Of a stretch of 64,000 bases of DNA, positions 1 to 12,909 are shown in pieces. Origin of the DNA: Trogon surrucura (taxonomy: Eukaryota > Chordata > Aves > Trogoniformes > Trogonidae). The position numbers and the translations under genes were made by a program. Position 1 is the stretch's first letter. Each line of letters begins with the position of its first letter. The stretch is taken from the NCBI GenBank assembly GCA_020746105.1, contig CM036617.1:147936578-148000577 (forward strand). The letters are read 5' to 3'. Under the pieces are notes generated by a model. That model did not search any database. It worked only from the letters and a program-made list of their open reading frames with translations, and was not told the DNA's origin.

Positions 1-1320
1 TTAATTATTATTTTCTTCTAAAGAAAAGCAACTCTTACTCTTCAGTGATCCCCAAGGATTAATGTCACACAAAGAGCTAGCTGCTCTTTTAGAAATATTT
101 CTTTTAGAAATAGTCAATAGTCTTATCTTAATCTGGATATTTAAAAGATCTCAAGAATAAACTAATAAAACAATTTAACTAATCATAAATTGATTTCTTA
201 TCCCCTTAAACTGCTCTGGTGGATTAATAATAGGCATGCTGATCTGGTGGACTAGAATTCAAAAAGCAGAAGTGTTCATCACATTTTCCATGTACTCACT
301 TCCCACTCAGAGCAGAAGCATGAAAACCAAAGCCCCAGAAAAAAATATCAATATTGATGAGATAAAAAATGTGAGCACAGATACTCTGATATTCTCCCAC
401 CTTAGCCATGGCTGTAATTTACGGACAGCAATCTACAGAAGAAGATTTCTTGATATGGGGATGCCAGGGCAACACAGCAATATCAAGACTCTTAAATGTA
501 ACAGCAAGCTGACAAAAGAACAAAAATAGATTGTTATAAAGAAGAAAATTACTATTTAAACCTTGCTTGTTATTCAGTGTAGACACATTAAGTTCCTGGA
601 TTTCAAAGCTACACAGTCAAGTGCATTCTGGTGTAATTAAGTTCCTAGAAAAAGTCAGAAAGCTTATTTACTTTTTTCCATTGGGAATCATTAACTATGA
701 ATTAAGAACCCCAGTCACAATACCAAGCCTGGCACAGGCTTGATAAATTGGCTAGCTAGTGCAGCAAACAAAGTCAGCATAGTCTGAAAGCACATCTATA
801 TATCTAAAGCCTATTATCTATTTTTTAAAGGAGTCTAAAGACTTCCACAAAAAAAAAAATAATCTGCTCTGCGGTGTATGTTACCAATACCATTTTCTCT
901 TTAGTGCAGAGGTATTCTCTCACTTTCCATTTTTTCAGATTCTAGGTTCATATATGGCATTTGCACTTTTTCTCATTACTCAACATAAGCCTCAAAGATG
1001 ACACGTCCTCTTTTTTGGCTTCCAAAGAAATTAGTTCCTTGAAGATACAGGGGATGTCCCTTTGCACAACAGTTAAAAAAAACCCACTGAAAGAGTAGGA
1101 AAACGTTTAAGGGATTTTTTCAGTCAAGCTCTGATGTTAGCTGAGTCACCCACAATATTCTTAACACAAAACATAAAAGGACATACAAAAGGCAACATAG
1201 TCCAATTAGTTTAGTAAGAGCATTAATCTAACAGCTGACCACTCTCTGCTAGCCTGCATAAAAATAGGAACTTCCCAATTCAGTTACCAGTGAATAGGCG
1301 TCTACCTTGCAGGTAAAAAA

Positions 1321-1376
1321 AACCAAACCAAACTCAACCCAACCCTATCCCAAACCAAACCCAAACCAAACTCAAC
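1321..1376. repeat. Degenerate AAACC pentamer tract
   Basis: The sequence is an imperfect run of AACCAAACC, CAACCC and AACCC units following a short poly-A. It is low complexity and not a true telomere array, although single AACCCTA-like units occur. Similar CCAAA/TTTGG tracts recur elsewhere in the window on either strand (15172-15200, 30926-30960, 47284-47322). Confidence 0.7.
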
Positions 1377-3068
1377 TTGTCACATTGACATCCTTACTGG
1401 CAGCCTCAGTAGAAACAAACCCCTTGGAACTGAGTAAGCATGGAAGTTTCACCAGACTTATAACCTTCAGAAGTGATTCCTCCACAAGCGAACTGAGCCC
1501 CAGCAGCAGGGGTAGGGACCTGCGTGTCCCCGTCGTACTTCCCTCATGTATGCTGGATGGCATTTCATCGCAGTTTTCAACTCAAACCCTCTTACCAGAG
1601 GGAAGAGTCACTTCAGAAAGGGGGTAGAGGGTGTAAGACCAAACCCCAAACCCTAACTGCCTGGTCAGAGAAGTCAAATAAAGGTTGCAGTGCCATTGGT
1701 CCCCTAAACTGGAAATTCTGTAAGCAACAGAATCCAGCAGTTTGAACAAATCAGATCTCTTCCGCTACCCTATGCACTTACTGAAAAGGTAAAAACAAAC
1801 CTTGCTTTTTTTTTAACATGGCAGCCTAATATCCACCTGATGTGAAACACTAAACAGTGGTTACAGGAATCGGCCCCTGGTAAGGCTGCAAGACAGTAAG
1901 GCAGAAAGCCAGAAACATTATTTCTTACAGTTTTAGCAGCTCATTTTCCTGAAATGCATTAACTTTAATGGTAGCACACTGAGGGGCAGTTGAGATTTGG
2001 TAATGCAAATTTTGAAGCACGGAGAATTTGGCCTCCCTCAAGCTAGTGCACAGAGCAGAGCAGCGCTGTGTCTTGTCAGGTGAAGCCTTGGCTTCCAGGG
2101 TTGGCCTACAAAAGAAAAGAGCATCCCTCTGCCAAAGCTTGTTCCAGTCTGACGCCCACACAACCAAGCTACTTTTCTCATTAACACCCCATTTTCCCAG
2201 TTTTGAGGCTTCACAATGCAGAAGAATAGCACTGACATTTCAATAGCTAGATCCCAGCTAGCAAATGTCCTAAAATTACACTGTAGAGCCTGGTAGCTTA
2301 CTAAAAAACCTCAATGTCAAAACTCAAAGTACATTCAGTTTAAACACACCCTTGGGGGGATTTTATACTAACTACTTTCTATTTCAGACTATTCACTTTA
2401 AGCTCAACCAGCAATGCTTCACCACTCATCCAGGAAAACTCCCCTCTCTGCCACCCAATCTCAATCAACCTGCCAAATTAATTATCACCCTGCATTTGTC
2501 TATTGCTAAGAGGGGGGAAAAAAGCAAATAGATGAACGTAGCAGTGACCCGAGCAAAAATGAATCCTCTGAAACAGAACTAATTAAATCAGTTCAGTGAT
2601 CTTCCAGCACGACATATTTCACCCACCCCTTCCCCAGTCAGCCCAGCTCCTGCATCTCCTCCAATTGTCCTCGGCAGGGCGCTCACAAGGAGCTCAGATG
2701 TCTATCCAGCAGCAAACTAGGGATCTTTTCTACTCATCCTTCTAACTACATGGTTTAAAACAAAGAAATAAACCGTCACAGAAAATTCACCATGATAATT
2801 TCACACTGACATTTACACGCAAATTCCTGGCCAGAAAATATGTGTTTCAGCCAGACAGCAGTAAGATTTGATTACCTACCTCAAATTTACAGGACCACAG
2901 GCACCAAACTTCCGTACTTCGACAGCTCTAGCAAACAGGCAGAGTTCAGAGCAAGGCTTTCCTTTTGGTACCCCAGTCAGGCCTTACAGCAGAGCTGGCA
3001 GGACTAACTCATAGAGAAATTACAGGATTTGTGGATTTTAAATCACTGCCATGAGTCAGACACCAAAC

Positions 3069-3320
3069 ACCGTGCTAACTGCGCTCCTAACCTAGCGAGT
3101 ACACGCATACGCGTGACTGCAGCATCGGTGACCCTGCTGACTCAAATGGGACTAGTTCGATGAAGCCAGTTACACACTTTAGACTTCTCTGTCCTACAAT
3201 TTTGTGTGACAAACCAGCTGAAATGCACGCAAAAATGCATTTGGGCCATGAACTTCCCTGCTGCTAGAAAAGGCATCATTTTCATTGCAGTCACGCTGTC
3301 AAACAACGCGTGAACTTCGG
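3069..3320. other. CpG-enriched patch with two ACGCGT sites
   Basis: About a dozen CpG dinucleotides fall in roughly 250 bp, against a very CpG-poor background. The hexamer ACGCGT occurs at 3109-3114 and 3306-3311, both followed by GA. An AP-1-like TGACTCA lies between them. I tested the minus-strand frames of the first part and all hit stops, so this is not obviously a coding exon. It could be a regulatory element that keeps CpGs; that is inference. Confidence 0.3.
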
Positions 3321-6300
3321 TACCAGCTCATGATAATGGTGTGCTCCTGCATGAGAATACTGAAAACTATAGGTGTAAGACTGCAACAGAAACACTGACC
3401 TCTCCTCTCTCAGTGCACTTCGCTTTCCATCACTTCTCTCTTTATGCAGAATGCATTCAGAACAAGAGCAGAAAAAGAAAAGCCCTTCAAACATGGCAAG
3501 AAATGCAGGGTGACAGGTCTACTTGAGAAACAAAAAGGCACTGAAGTGGGATCTCTCTTTACCAGGGTGTTCAAATCTAAAGTCAATCCCACCTTGCTCT
3601 CCTCTCTATAGGATTTTTCATACGGTCATTGCTTCCTTAGATGGAAGGGAAATTAGGAATGGACATCAATATTGAAAGGTACTGAAATCTGGATGCCTGT
3701 GCAGGATCCCTGTCAAGTTCGGTAAAACTTCAGGCGCAGGAGCCCTGACAGTGTCCTCTTCGATAACGGTGCACAGGAAAAGAACAAGACACAGAGGCAG
3801 GACTCTGAGTAATCTCTAGGTAGGCGCCTACACAGGCAACAGTCTGCCATTCGCACCCATCTGTTTCTCCAAATCACACACACACGCTGTCACATGTGCT
3901 TTTCCCCATCTGGATTGCAGAGATATAAACAGGTAAGAGCCAGGAAGATGAATACCTGGCTTGTGCTTTACAGGGGGGAATCAGCAACCAGCTTCGTTCC
4001 CTCTAATGGCAGTAATTTCAGTAGAGGTTTCTAGAAGTCAAAGTGAAACCAGATTTTTGACAATGGCTACAGGTTTTTCCATGATTTGAAATCCTGTCTT
4101 TCAAACGAGTATGACTCTTTAAAAGCTTTGCTCCTGAGATTTGACTTTTAAAGTAATAAAACCAGGCAAATTGTCTTAGAGGGATATCATAAAATACATT
4201 CCCCTGCAAGATCGTCTGCCAACATTTAATTCCACGTGGTCACCCAAACCTTATTTCCATAGCATCACAGCACTGCTAACAGCAAAACCAGAGCCCACAA
4301 AAGGTGCAGTCTCTATCATGGTGTAAAGGATGCACAGAATATATCCTATTCAGGAGTGTCATGGTGCAAATGTATGTACCAGGTGGCATTTTAGAGTGAC
4401 AAGGAAAAAGGCAGAGCAGGGTAGAGGAAAGAGGAGCCTATTCCGGAAGGCCTAACCTTGAAGGAGCGGGCTTCAGAGACTGGCTGTCCTATCCCCTCTG
4501 TTTTAGGACCTCAGCTTTGGTTCAGTTAAACTGAGTCACACAAAAGCTGCTAAAACATTCTCTGGAAGAAGAATCTTCCATTGAAAATATGTCATTTTGA
4601 CTTATCTGCTTTTCAGAAACAGATTTCAAATAAACTAATTAGCATTTTTATGGTAATTAAAAAAAAAGAAAAAGAAAAAAAAGTTGTGTGTCATAAAGGT
4701 CCATCCATCCAAACCAGAAATATCTGAAATTTGTGTTATTTTATACAAGCAACTACTTTCCCCTCCACCATTGGTTCTTTTTTTCCCCAAAATTTTATTC
4801 CTTACATAATCTACCTTTGCATGTTGCTGAAATATACTTCTAAAGCAAACTTGATCAAAGCAAACTAGTATTTCCTCTTATTAGCTGTTCAGCACTCCCT
4901 CAGAAAAAAGAGCTTTCCTTTCTATTAATCTCTTTACAATGTCTTCAGTGCCTTCCTTTTTTTTTCTGAAAAAGTAATTTAAGTTCCTTTTTCCTGTGTC
5001 CCAAACACTCTTTCTTTCATGTTCTTATGTTCAACTTGTGCAAAAATGCTATTTTGATTCAGCGGAAGGGTTATTTTAGTAGACACTAGTATGTATCACT
5101 TTAACCAGGAAAGTCCAGGTGGAAAGGTATTTATATTTCTAGCTACCAAAACAAACAAAAAACCCCATTGCTTAGTGGTAAACAGCTGTGTGAATCTGGT
5201 CCCATGACTACGAAAAAGAGATGTCCAGATCTGTATTGATTACAGATACAACCCTGATCCCCTAGTGCTACCATCAACATTTTCATCAATTCAGCATGGC
5301 TTGGATGTTGTCCTTTGTTTTTCCTCTAATGCCTGGGAACCAGCCTGGTCTTCCAGGAGACACAGTTAAACACAATTAGTCTTAAGTCTCTGTAGGACGG
5401 CTTTGAGTCTCTCCCTGCTGTTATGTATCAGCTGTAAATCAGAGAAATCTTAGTAGCAACCACTTCTAAAGCACTGATTTCGAGACCTCTATGCAAATTT
5501 GTACAGTTGGACAGGACCTTTGTGAGAGAAAAGAAAACAATAAAAATTTGATTTTTCCTCATTTTATAGATGGAGAACTTAGGCATTTACCCAGCACAGT
5601 ACTGCAAAACAGGGAATAGAAACTAAACATCTTCATTTCATGGGATCAAACCATAGGCTTCATTTTGATCAGCTATTTATGTCCAAGTTCTTTTTGATGG
5701 GAGTTGAGGGCATACATCAGGGAACAGAATTATTCTGGTTTTCAGTTGCCAGGAGATCTTATCGCTCCTTCTGAAAATGAACTGTTCGGCCCTCTAAATA
5801 TCAGAAAGAGAACAGGCTACAAATACCAGCAATGTTCTGTTTTAAGAAAGCACTACAGTGAATCAGAAAAGATAGGGATCCTAAAAGGATCAAAAATAGC
5901 AAAATTTTTTCCCCTGTATCTGCAGCCAAACACTTGGGCATCCTACAATCCTCTTTACTCAGTTACGAAGACTTTAGCTAGAGAAGATGACTTGAAGAAA
6001 GTGAAAAACCAACCGCTGTGCCCAAGACCTGAAATGAACCCTCCCTGAGCTTTAAATACATTGAGTTCACTTCAGCTCCGCACGTGGATGCAGAGATGAA
6101 CAGCAAGAGGAAGGGACAAAAAGCCAAAATGCCAGGAGGAAAAAAAGTGTTCTCATGAAGATTTCTGATTTATTCATCAAGATCAAGTGATTGAGGTGAG
6201 TGAGGCATCTGTGGCATGAAAGGATTCACCACAAAGAGCTCCATGAATTGGAGAGTATTTTCTCAAAGAGAGAAAAATTGCAAGTGGAAGACACTTGTAA

Positions 6301-6849
6301 TTTTTCCATGTAATTCCTTTTCCAGAAAGAGAAATCATAGATAATAGCAGCTTACCTACTTTATTAGTATCAAGACCCATATTCCACAAATATGTGCTGG
6401 GAGATAAGTAGTTGCATACTGAATGTCTGTCTCTCTTTGGCCTTCTCAATGGGTCCCTTTATCAGGACAAAGCTTCCTTGAAGGGGAACCAAGGCCACCA
6501 TCAACCTTGGTTCAGGCAAGAGCAACAGAGGCTGAGAAACAGATGCTTTATGAGCTTGAGAGAGAAGAGGAAAAAAAATAACTCCCCTTCTCATATCTAA
6601 ATATAGAACATTAACAAAAAATGCATATATCCTAAATATTTTTCCTAACCTAATACTTTACTCCCCACACATCTGCCCTGCTTCATCCAACACACACAGT
6701 GTGGTCCTAGAACCTGCATTTTTGTTTTCAAGAAAACACAGTTCATGTTAAAACACCCGCACTGGTTAATGAGAAAGCTGAAAAGTTCAAGGTGAACTGA
6801 GGAGCTGCCTACATGCAGCCAGTCTGACGAGAGGAAATTCAGTTCTTAC

Positions 6850-6910
6850 CAAGGAGCCACCCATATGAGAGTATTCATGGTGAAGAGAAAATTTCCTTTC
6901 TCAGTGACGC
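6850..6910 (-). other. Candidate 61-nt exon with a start codon
   Basis: On the minus strand a good acceptor (pyrimidine-rich TCTCTTCCTCAG) lies just upstream and a strong donor (GTAAGA) just downstream. One frame is open throughout. It contains an ATG in a favourable context (CACCATGA), followed by MNTLIWVAP, which could be the start of a signal peptide. Against this, acceptor-donor pairs around short open stretches are common by chance, the exon length is not a multiple of three, and no neighbouring exon was found. Treat it as a hypothesis. Confidence 0.15.
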
Positions 6911-8187
6911 CTGAGGAAGAGATGGCCGCAGAGGACAACAGGCGCTCCCAGGCAACACCCCACTAAAAAGCTTGTTAACAGCACAATTTGTTGGCCCTGT
7001 GACTAAAAAGTGGCCTTCAGCCTCCATATGCACAATGCTACCAGCATCTTCCATAATATTAAATACACAGGATCAATTCACATGGGGATGGAAACACAGG
7101 CAGTGTCCACATACAGAACTAATGCCAAGTCAAAAACATTTGAAACCCCTTATGATGACAGTACTAAATATTCTTATTGTAATGTACACACATGCTGATT
7201 TTCTGCAGTTGTACAGATCAAATCTGAAGTGACAATACTTCTTACAGCATTTCAAGTTTTGGTAGAAATTTCAGTTCCTGGAACCTGAGTTGTAGGAAAA
7301 GAAAATTAAAAAAAAATAGTAATTAAAAAAATATTTCTCTAAGAGTGAAAGGCTGCTTCTAACTACCAGGACAGTGAGAAGGGAGTTGGAACTAAAGACT
7401 GAAAACTGAGGATTTGTGGCTGATCCGTGTTCTCCAGAACACAGAGGGCTGCCCCTGCGTTGGTGGGAAAGATGCTGAAGAGCAAACCTCAACTCTGCCT
7501 GATATCAAAAGCCAGAAGAGTAGATAGGGTAAAACACAATAAACAAGCTGCATCTTTCCACTCTGTGATGAGGATGGGCAGGACAGAACAAAATGTCAGA
7601 ACTAAAGCAAGCGATTCCTAAAAATAACTTTATCTCTCCCTCTTTATCTCAAGGGCCAAATTATCTCAGTTGCTACTTGAGAAGCCTAGGCAATGCCAGC
7701 ATCAGAAAGGTCAGAAAGCATGTGAAAATTTACCCAGTAGCTTATCCACTGCCTAAATATCTGTTATTGCAACAGTACATATTACTGTGAAAATTCCTAC
7801 TGTCCTGCAGCACAAATACATTCTAAGTCTTTATTTTAATAGTATGAGCGTTACAAGTGCACTACCTGGATACCATAGCTCTAAAGTATTCACATACTAA
7901 TATATGAGGGTTTTGGTCTGCTTTTTAAAATTTATTTTATTCAATGAAAAAGAGTTCTGATCATTTATTTAAAAGTGCTTTCAGACTGATAAGAAGCATC
8001 TTGTAGAGATACAGACAAATAACTCATGCCCAGAATGCAGAGAGCACCTGCCTATAAGCAAATAACACAAGCACTTGAACTGACTGCATAAATTAAAACG
8101 AGGTTTCTTCAAAACGTAACAAACTGAATTTGATGAAGACTTTGTTTTGAGTGCAAGTACTGAAAGGGAGAAAAAGTTATTTTTAAG

Positions 8188-9133
8188 GGACCAGTGTTTT
8201 TCAACATATTCATCAATGACCTGGATGTGGGATTAGAGAGCGCTGTCAGCAAGTTTGCTGACGACACAAAGCTGGGAGGAGTGGTTGACACACCAGAAGG
8301 CTGTGCTGCCATTCAGAGAGACCTGGACAGGCTGGAGGGCTGGGCGGGGAGAAATCTCATGAAGTTCAACAAGGGCAAGTGTAGAGTTTTGCACTTGGGA
8401 AAGAACAACCCCATGTGTCAGTACAGGTTGGGGACTGACCTGCTGGAGAGCAGCGCAGGCGAAAGGGACCTGGGGGTTCTAGTGGACAGCAGGATGACCA
8501 CAAGCCAGCAATGTGCCCTCGTGGCCAAGAAGGCCAATGGCATCCTGGGGTGTATTAGAAGGGGAGTATCAAGTAGGTCGAGAGAGGTCCTCCTGCCCCT
8601 CTACTCTGCCCTGGTGAGGCCGCATCTGGAATATTGTGTCCAGTTCTGGGCCCCTCAGTTCAAGAGAGACAGGGAACTGCTTGAGAGAGTCCAGCGCAGA
8701 GCCACAAAGATGATGGCGTGGAGCATCTCCCTTATGAGGAAAGGCTGAAGGAGCTGGGTCTCTTCAGCTTGGAGAAGAGGAGGCTGAGGGGTGACCTCAT
8801 GCATGTTTATAAATATGTTAAGGGGGAGTGTCAGGAGGACAGAGCCAGGCTCTTTTCAGTGGCGTCCATTGACAGGACAAGGGGCAATTGGTACAAGCTC
8901 GAACATAGGAGGTTCCACAAAAACATTAGGGAAAACTTTTTCATAGTGAGGGTGACAGAGCACTGGAACAGGCTGCCCAGGGAGGTTGTGGAGTCTCCTT
9001 CTCTGGAGACATTCAAAACCTGCCCAGACACCTTCCTGTGTGACCTACTGTAGGTGATCCTGCTCTGGCAGAGGGGCTGGACTAGATGATCTTTTGAGGT
9101 CCCTTCCAACCCCTGACATTCTGTGATTCTGTG
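8188..9133 (+). mobile_element. CR1 LINE, 5'-truncated, plus strand
   Basis: This non-LTR retrotransposon fragment starts abruptly within the reverse transcriptase, just before the FNIFINDLD segment. It runs through the rest of the RT and the short 3' UTR to the avian CR1 terminus, with two ATTCTGTG octamers at 9118-9133. The 3' UTR phrase GATGATCTTTTGAGGTCCCTTCCAA is the usual avian form. It belongs to the same subfamily as the minus-strand copy at 20.1-21.3 kb, since both end their protein in a TFKTC...DTFLC segment. Severe 5' truncation is normal for CR1 and means this copy cannot move on its own. Preservation is good, with one frameshift, so it is relatively young. Confidence 0.95.
8194..9053 (+). 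pseudogene. CR1 reverse transcriptase remnant with frameshift
   Basis: This is the C-terminal part of the CR1 ORF2 protein. The first segment (8194-8748) begins [11 protein letters not shown] and carries the RT motif C signature FADD at about residues 21-24. It then reads through the thumb and C-terminal region, including [16 protein letters not shown]. The frame breaks near 8712, where about four bases are missing relative to the related copy at 20.1-21.3 kb. The second segment (8718-9053) continues in another frame through [16 protein letters not shown] and ends FLCDLL. The endonuclease domain and RT motifs A and B are absent, so it is not functional. The ATG at 8194 is internal to the original protein and not a real start. 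Confidence 0.9.
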
Positions 9134-10752
9134 TAAGACATCAGAACCTCCTGTTTCAATATCTAGAGACAACAGCATTTCAGTTTTGTTTTACTACAGA
9201 GTGTTGAAATTAAAATTTGAAAAGGAAAAAAAATACCAAAACCTAAGAAAAAAATTCCCACTATTGCTTCAACCTCTAAAGGGTTTACTGACCCAAATCA
9301 GCTTTTCTGCTGTTGTGGTAAGGACACTTCATTCACAGGGTTTCTCTAAATACTCAGGCTGCTTCTGCCTAAGAAAAAAAAAAAAAAAAAAAGCACTGCA
9401 TTTGAAACTCTTTCCTGAAATGCCTCTGCAGTCCTCCTTCTTGCAAATCTGGTCACTGAGTGGCTCTCAATTTAGAAAGTGGCTACATTTTCTGACCTTA
9501 CAGGCCAGTCAATCTTTCTAAGGTCAAAATACATGAGATGCACGTATGGGAGGATGCAGGAGAGAAGAGCCAGGAGAGGTTCACAAGCAGGAGCTGGCAG
9601 CAGCTCTCTGGGGCTGCCCCTCAAGGCTGTGAATGCTCAGGTGCTAGGAAAACTTCGGATGCTGAAGCCTTCTTTCCCTCCTCGCCCTGCTTTCAGCTCT
9701 GCATCAGCCCAGAGTAGCCCCGGTGTTGCGAGGACCTGGTACACAGGAGCAGTCAAGCTCTTTGTGAGCTGCTTGAGAAGCCTGCTAAGGCCACTGCTCG
9801 CACCCAGCAAAACGGCCCCGTGGGTGCAGAATGGTAAAGAAAGACTTATAAACAGCAAACCTGTAAAGGATAAAGGATCCAACAGTTTTCACAGGATATA
9901 GACGTCAGAGAGAAAAGACAGAATGAGGTCAGATTTTGATCTACAACCCGGGGAGCACAGCAAGCTATATCTAGGCCAACAATTTGCTGTAATCTTGTCA
10001 CTTAATGGGAGGCAGAGGAGAGGAGGGAATATCCTTGGAGCTCATACAGACACCAAGCAATGCATGCTTAAAAGCAGACTAGATTTAAACCACTCCAAAC
10101 TGCAGCACGAGCATTTCAGCTCATGGGCTGGCACTGCCTGTCACACAGCAATGATGTGGTGCACAATGACTTTGGAATTATGTCCGCGTGTTCTCCTGTT
10201 TGTGATTCCCATCTCGCCAGCTATCTTCTGCCAGGACAGCATCAGCTCCGTGTCCTCCCACACGCAGTCTCACCTCTGCTTGGGGACCCAGGTCTAAAAC
10301 AGATTCCTTCCCTTTCGTCTTCACAGCCGGGATGGGCCAAATATAGCTGCGGTTATTCCTGGAGGAGCCTTTAATTTTCATTACCGTCCAAGTTAATTTC
10401 CTAGTAGGAGGAGGTTGGAAGCAGGATGTCAACTTTCTTGGAATAAAGAAAGAAAAAATCCCAACCAAACAACAAACACAAACCCAAAATGCGCTGGGCT
10501 AAGAACATGGCAAATAGCTGGCTGTTTTTGTTTTGCTGTGTGTGGGGGAGTCATAGGTCCAGGATTTCATAACACAGAGGAATTTAACTTTTATGAGTAT
10601 CAGCAGAAAGCCTTTCTAATGCTGCTTATATACGGACTTTAGTCAAACACATCCTGTGTACCTCACACACTTTTGATACCCTGGCTACCCTGGCTCAGCG
10701 CCAGCCCACCCTGAGCAGCCGCATGCGCTTCACCTGGCTGGACACGGCACCG
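9134..10752. other. Gene-free region between CR1 copies
   Basis: There are no recognisable genes. A poly-A run lies near 9374-9392. Two overlapping open frames near 9479-10297 reach about 125-140 codons, but their translations are low in complexity and match nothing I know. They are probably a result of locally higher GC. Confidence 0.55.
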
Positions 10753-10814
10753 GTTCTAACTAGATGATCTTTCGAGGTCCCTTCCACAATCCCTAACATT
10801 TGTGATTCTGCGTA
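10753..10814 (+). mobile_element. CR1 3'-end fragment, plus strand
   Basis: About 60 bases match the CR1 3' UTR (CTAGATGATCTTTCGAGGTCCCTTCC, then CCTAACATTTGTGATTCTG). Only the very end of the element is present, as expected from an extremely 5'-truncated insertion. The terminal octamers are slightly decayed. Confidence 0.85.
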
Positions 10815-11442
10815 ACGCCAACTTGCAGATGAGTGCTGCGTTGTAAAGACTTCTCCACTGTAAAAACACAGACTCCCTCCCTGATTGACGTGGGGCAGGG
10901 GGGATAAAGCATTTGCACAGGGAGGTAGACTAACAGGGGAGGAAACACATTTCATGTCCAGCTCCTAAGAGGAGCATGGAGAGTCTTCTGACTCGCAAAC
11001 TATTAATTAATACATACCTCACAGATACTGGTCTGCATTTAATCACAACGAAGGGAATCTCTGCAGAAAGAGATGATTACTAAGTAATACTCATGGAAAA
11101 CCTCAGGCTAAGTGAAATCTCCATGATCCAACAGGGATAACACTGGGCATGCCAGTCCACAGTGAGTCTTCTGCTGTTGCTCCAAAGAGGACAAGAAAAT
11201 ATGAGGAGGGACAGACAGGGCATACAGCTCAGCCTTTTGTCTAGCTGACACACCTAACTGTTCAATGAACAGAAAAGTGTTCACTGTTTTTCGAGGGGGG
11301 GTCGTTTTTTTAAAGACCGCACTGCTACCAAGGGACGTAAAACCCGTCCCTAAATTAAGCAAGCGAGCAAGAAACAGTGATTAATTGGCCAATTTAGCTG
11401 CTCCAATCTTCTTCACCAATCTCCTCTAATTGTCTCTAATTG
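10815..11442. other. Gene-free region
   Basis: No gene or transposon is recognised. The last 60 bases have several ATTGG/CCAAT and CTAATTG motifs in quick succession (about 11380-11442), directly before the duplicated 174-bp unit. Confidence 0.5.
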
Positions 11443-11616
11443 ACCAAAAATCTCTCTGGCTACCACTGTAAATACGGATTTAACTAATCTGTCAGCCTGA
11501 AAGACTAACAAAGGTCAAAGATCATCATTTAAAGTACCAGTTATCCTAGTAACTGATAGAGGAAGAGTATGACTGTGCAGCTTCTAAATCAGACTAGGTG
11601 CCTAGATCTAGGAAAA
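11443..11616 (+). repeat. 174-bp direct repeat, copy A
   Basis: This block begins ACCAAAAATCTCTCTGG and ends at AGATCTAGGAAAA. It recurs at 12910-13083 in the same orientation. By eye only two positions differ (CCTAGTAAC against CCTAGCAAC, and AGATCTAGG against AGATATAGG). The unit does not resemble CR1 and has no terminal inverted repeats. The near identity points to a recent local duplication, gene conversion or an assembly artefact. Confidence 0.95.
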
Positions 11617-12909
11617 GAACAACAGTTAGCAGTAAATATGCTTTAGAGAACTGACCCATGGGACTAGCTCTATCAGGGTGCAGTTGATTTATGATTTTTG
11701 TTGGATCCTGGCCGAGACCAGAAGAAAAAGCCTATCCCACTGACGGGATAGAAACAGACTGAAGACAGTAATGGCTCCTTCACTCAAAAAGATGAAAAGC
11801 CTCTATTAAGAAAAAATCCAGGACACAGTTGCACTGTGACTCAGCTGTACACAGTCATCTGCTTGGTTCATGGGGTGCATAAGACATCAGCCATGCTCAG
11901 CGCACCTGTCCATTCTGCCTTTCTCTCCGGGTGCTCCATTGCTTGTGTAGGGCACTCCACTCTCTTCAAGATAAAGATAAAAAGCACCCTGCATGTCACT
12001 TGCAATGCACCAGAATTTGAAATAATATCCACCATAACTCAGCACTTTCATCAGCAAGCACAAAGGAACAAAGTAGTTTAAATGCAACCTAAAGGAACAA
12101 AGTAGTTTAAATGCAACCTATCAAGTCCTTTTATCACTACGCAGGATGTTTCTACCACAGGACAAATGAAGTTAAGGAAACGGAAATGGGAGATTTTTCT
12201 TTTTTAAAAAGAAGAAAGTTGAAATTCTACTGTCAAGGATTTCTGTAAACACAGATATTTTGTGTGTGTATTTCAGACTGTCATAGATTTAACTATGGGA
12301 ACCTGAGATACGGAGGAGGTATGAAACAAGAAGTTAATTCGTATCTTGAGGAGTCAGGAAATGAAGTGAAAAGATGAGCCCAGATGTCTTCTTAGCTCTT
12401 GTCTTTTTTAATTTTATTAGCATTTCTCCTAAGCTGTAAGTATATACTTTCAGGTTTTGCCTCAAACAATGCGTTGACAAACAAACTCTTGACTGCTGAA
12501 AAGCTGCACCAAGGTGACTACATACTGCTGGAGAATGTTTATAGCCCTAAGAGGACACAGTTAGTAGAGCAACAGCTCAGCCTTCTGCAGCCAAAGCGTC
12601 AATTTGTCACTGAATGCAGTTGCAAAAAGCCAGAAAAACAACTCACTGCATTTTAGAATATGAATTTCCCAATGCAAGGGCTATGCTCTTATACTCCACG
12701 TATCACATGGGGGTTGGGTGGTACTGAAACAGGTGAAACATTCCTCAAGCCAAAACTCAGTTTGACTGCAAGTTCTCTGGGGCAGAGGAAAGCATCTTTT
12801 TGTCCTGCTTTTATGCAGCTTCCAGAACAAGAGGGCCAGAGCCCCAACTGGAAATCCTAAGTGCTACAGTCCTGTAAATAACAAAACCCTGAACCACCAG
12901 TTGTATTCC
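11617..12909. other. Spacer between the two 174-bp repeats
   Basis: About 1.3 kb of unique sequence without a recognised gene. It contains the perfect 29-bp tandem duplication at 12062-12119. A strong splice-acceptor-like site followed 15 nt later by GTAAGTAT (12420-12445) is probably coincidental. Confidence 0.5.
12062..12119. repeat. Perfect 29-bp tandem duplication
   Basis: The unit AAAGGAACAAAGTAGTTTAA plus ATGCAACCT occurs exactly twice, head to tail, at 12062-12090 and 12091-12119. The absence of differences suggests a recent duplication. It lies inside the spacer between the two 174-bp direct repeats, so this kilobase shows two independent-looking duplications. Confidence 0.97.

Larger units (their letters stand above)
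1..8187. other. Gene-free region, no recognised gene
   Basis: AT-rich, CpG-poor sequence with only short open frames. I see no known protein family and no recognisable transposon. It contains an AAACC-type tract (1321-1376), a CpG-enriched patch (about 3069-3320) and a candidate minus-strand exon (6850-6910), each listed separately. A 114-codon open frame at 5704-6048 has no recognisable domain and looks like a chance frame. Confidence 0.6.

Noticed and set aside
1640-1660. Telomere-like AACCCTAAC
   Set aside because: A single unit embedded in AAACC-type low complexity, not an interstitial telomere array.
3922-3933. 12-nt stretch between an acceptor-like AG and GTAAGA
   Set aside because: Too short to judge; microexons of this size cannot be supported without transcripts.
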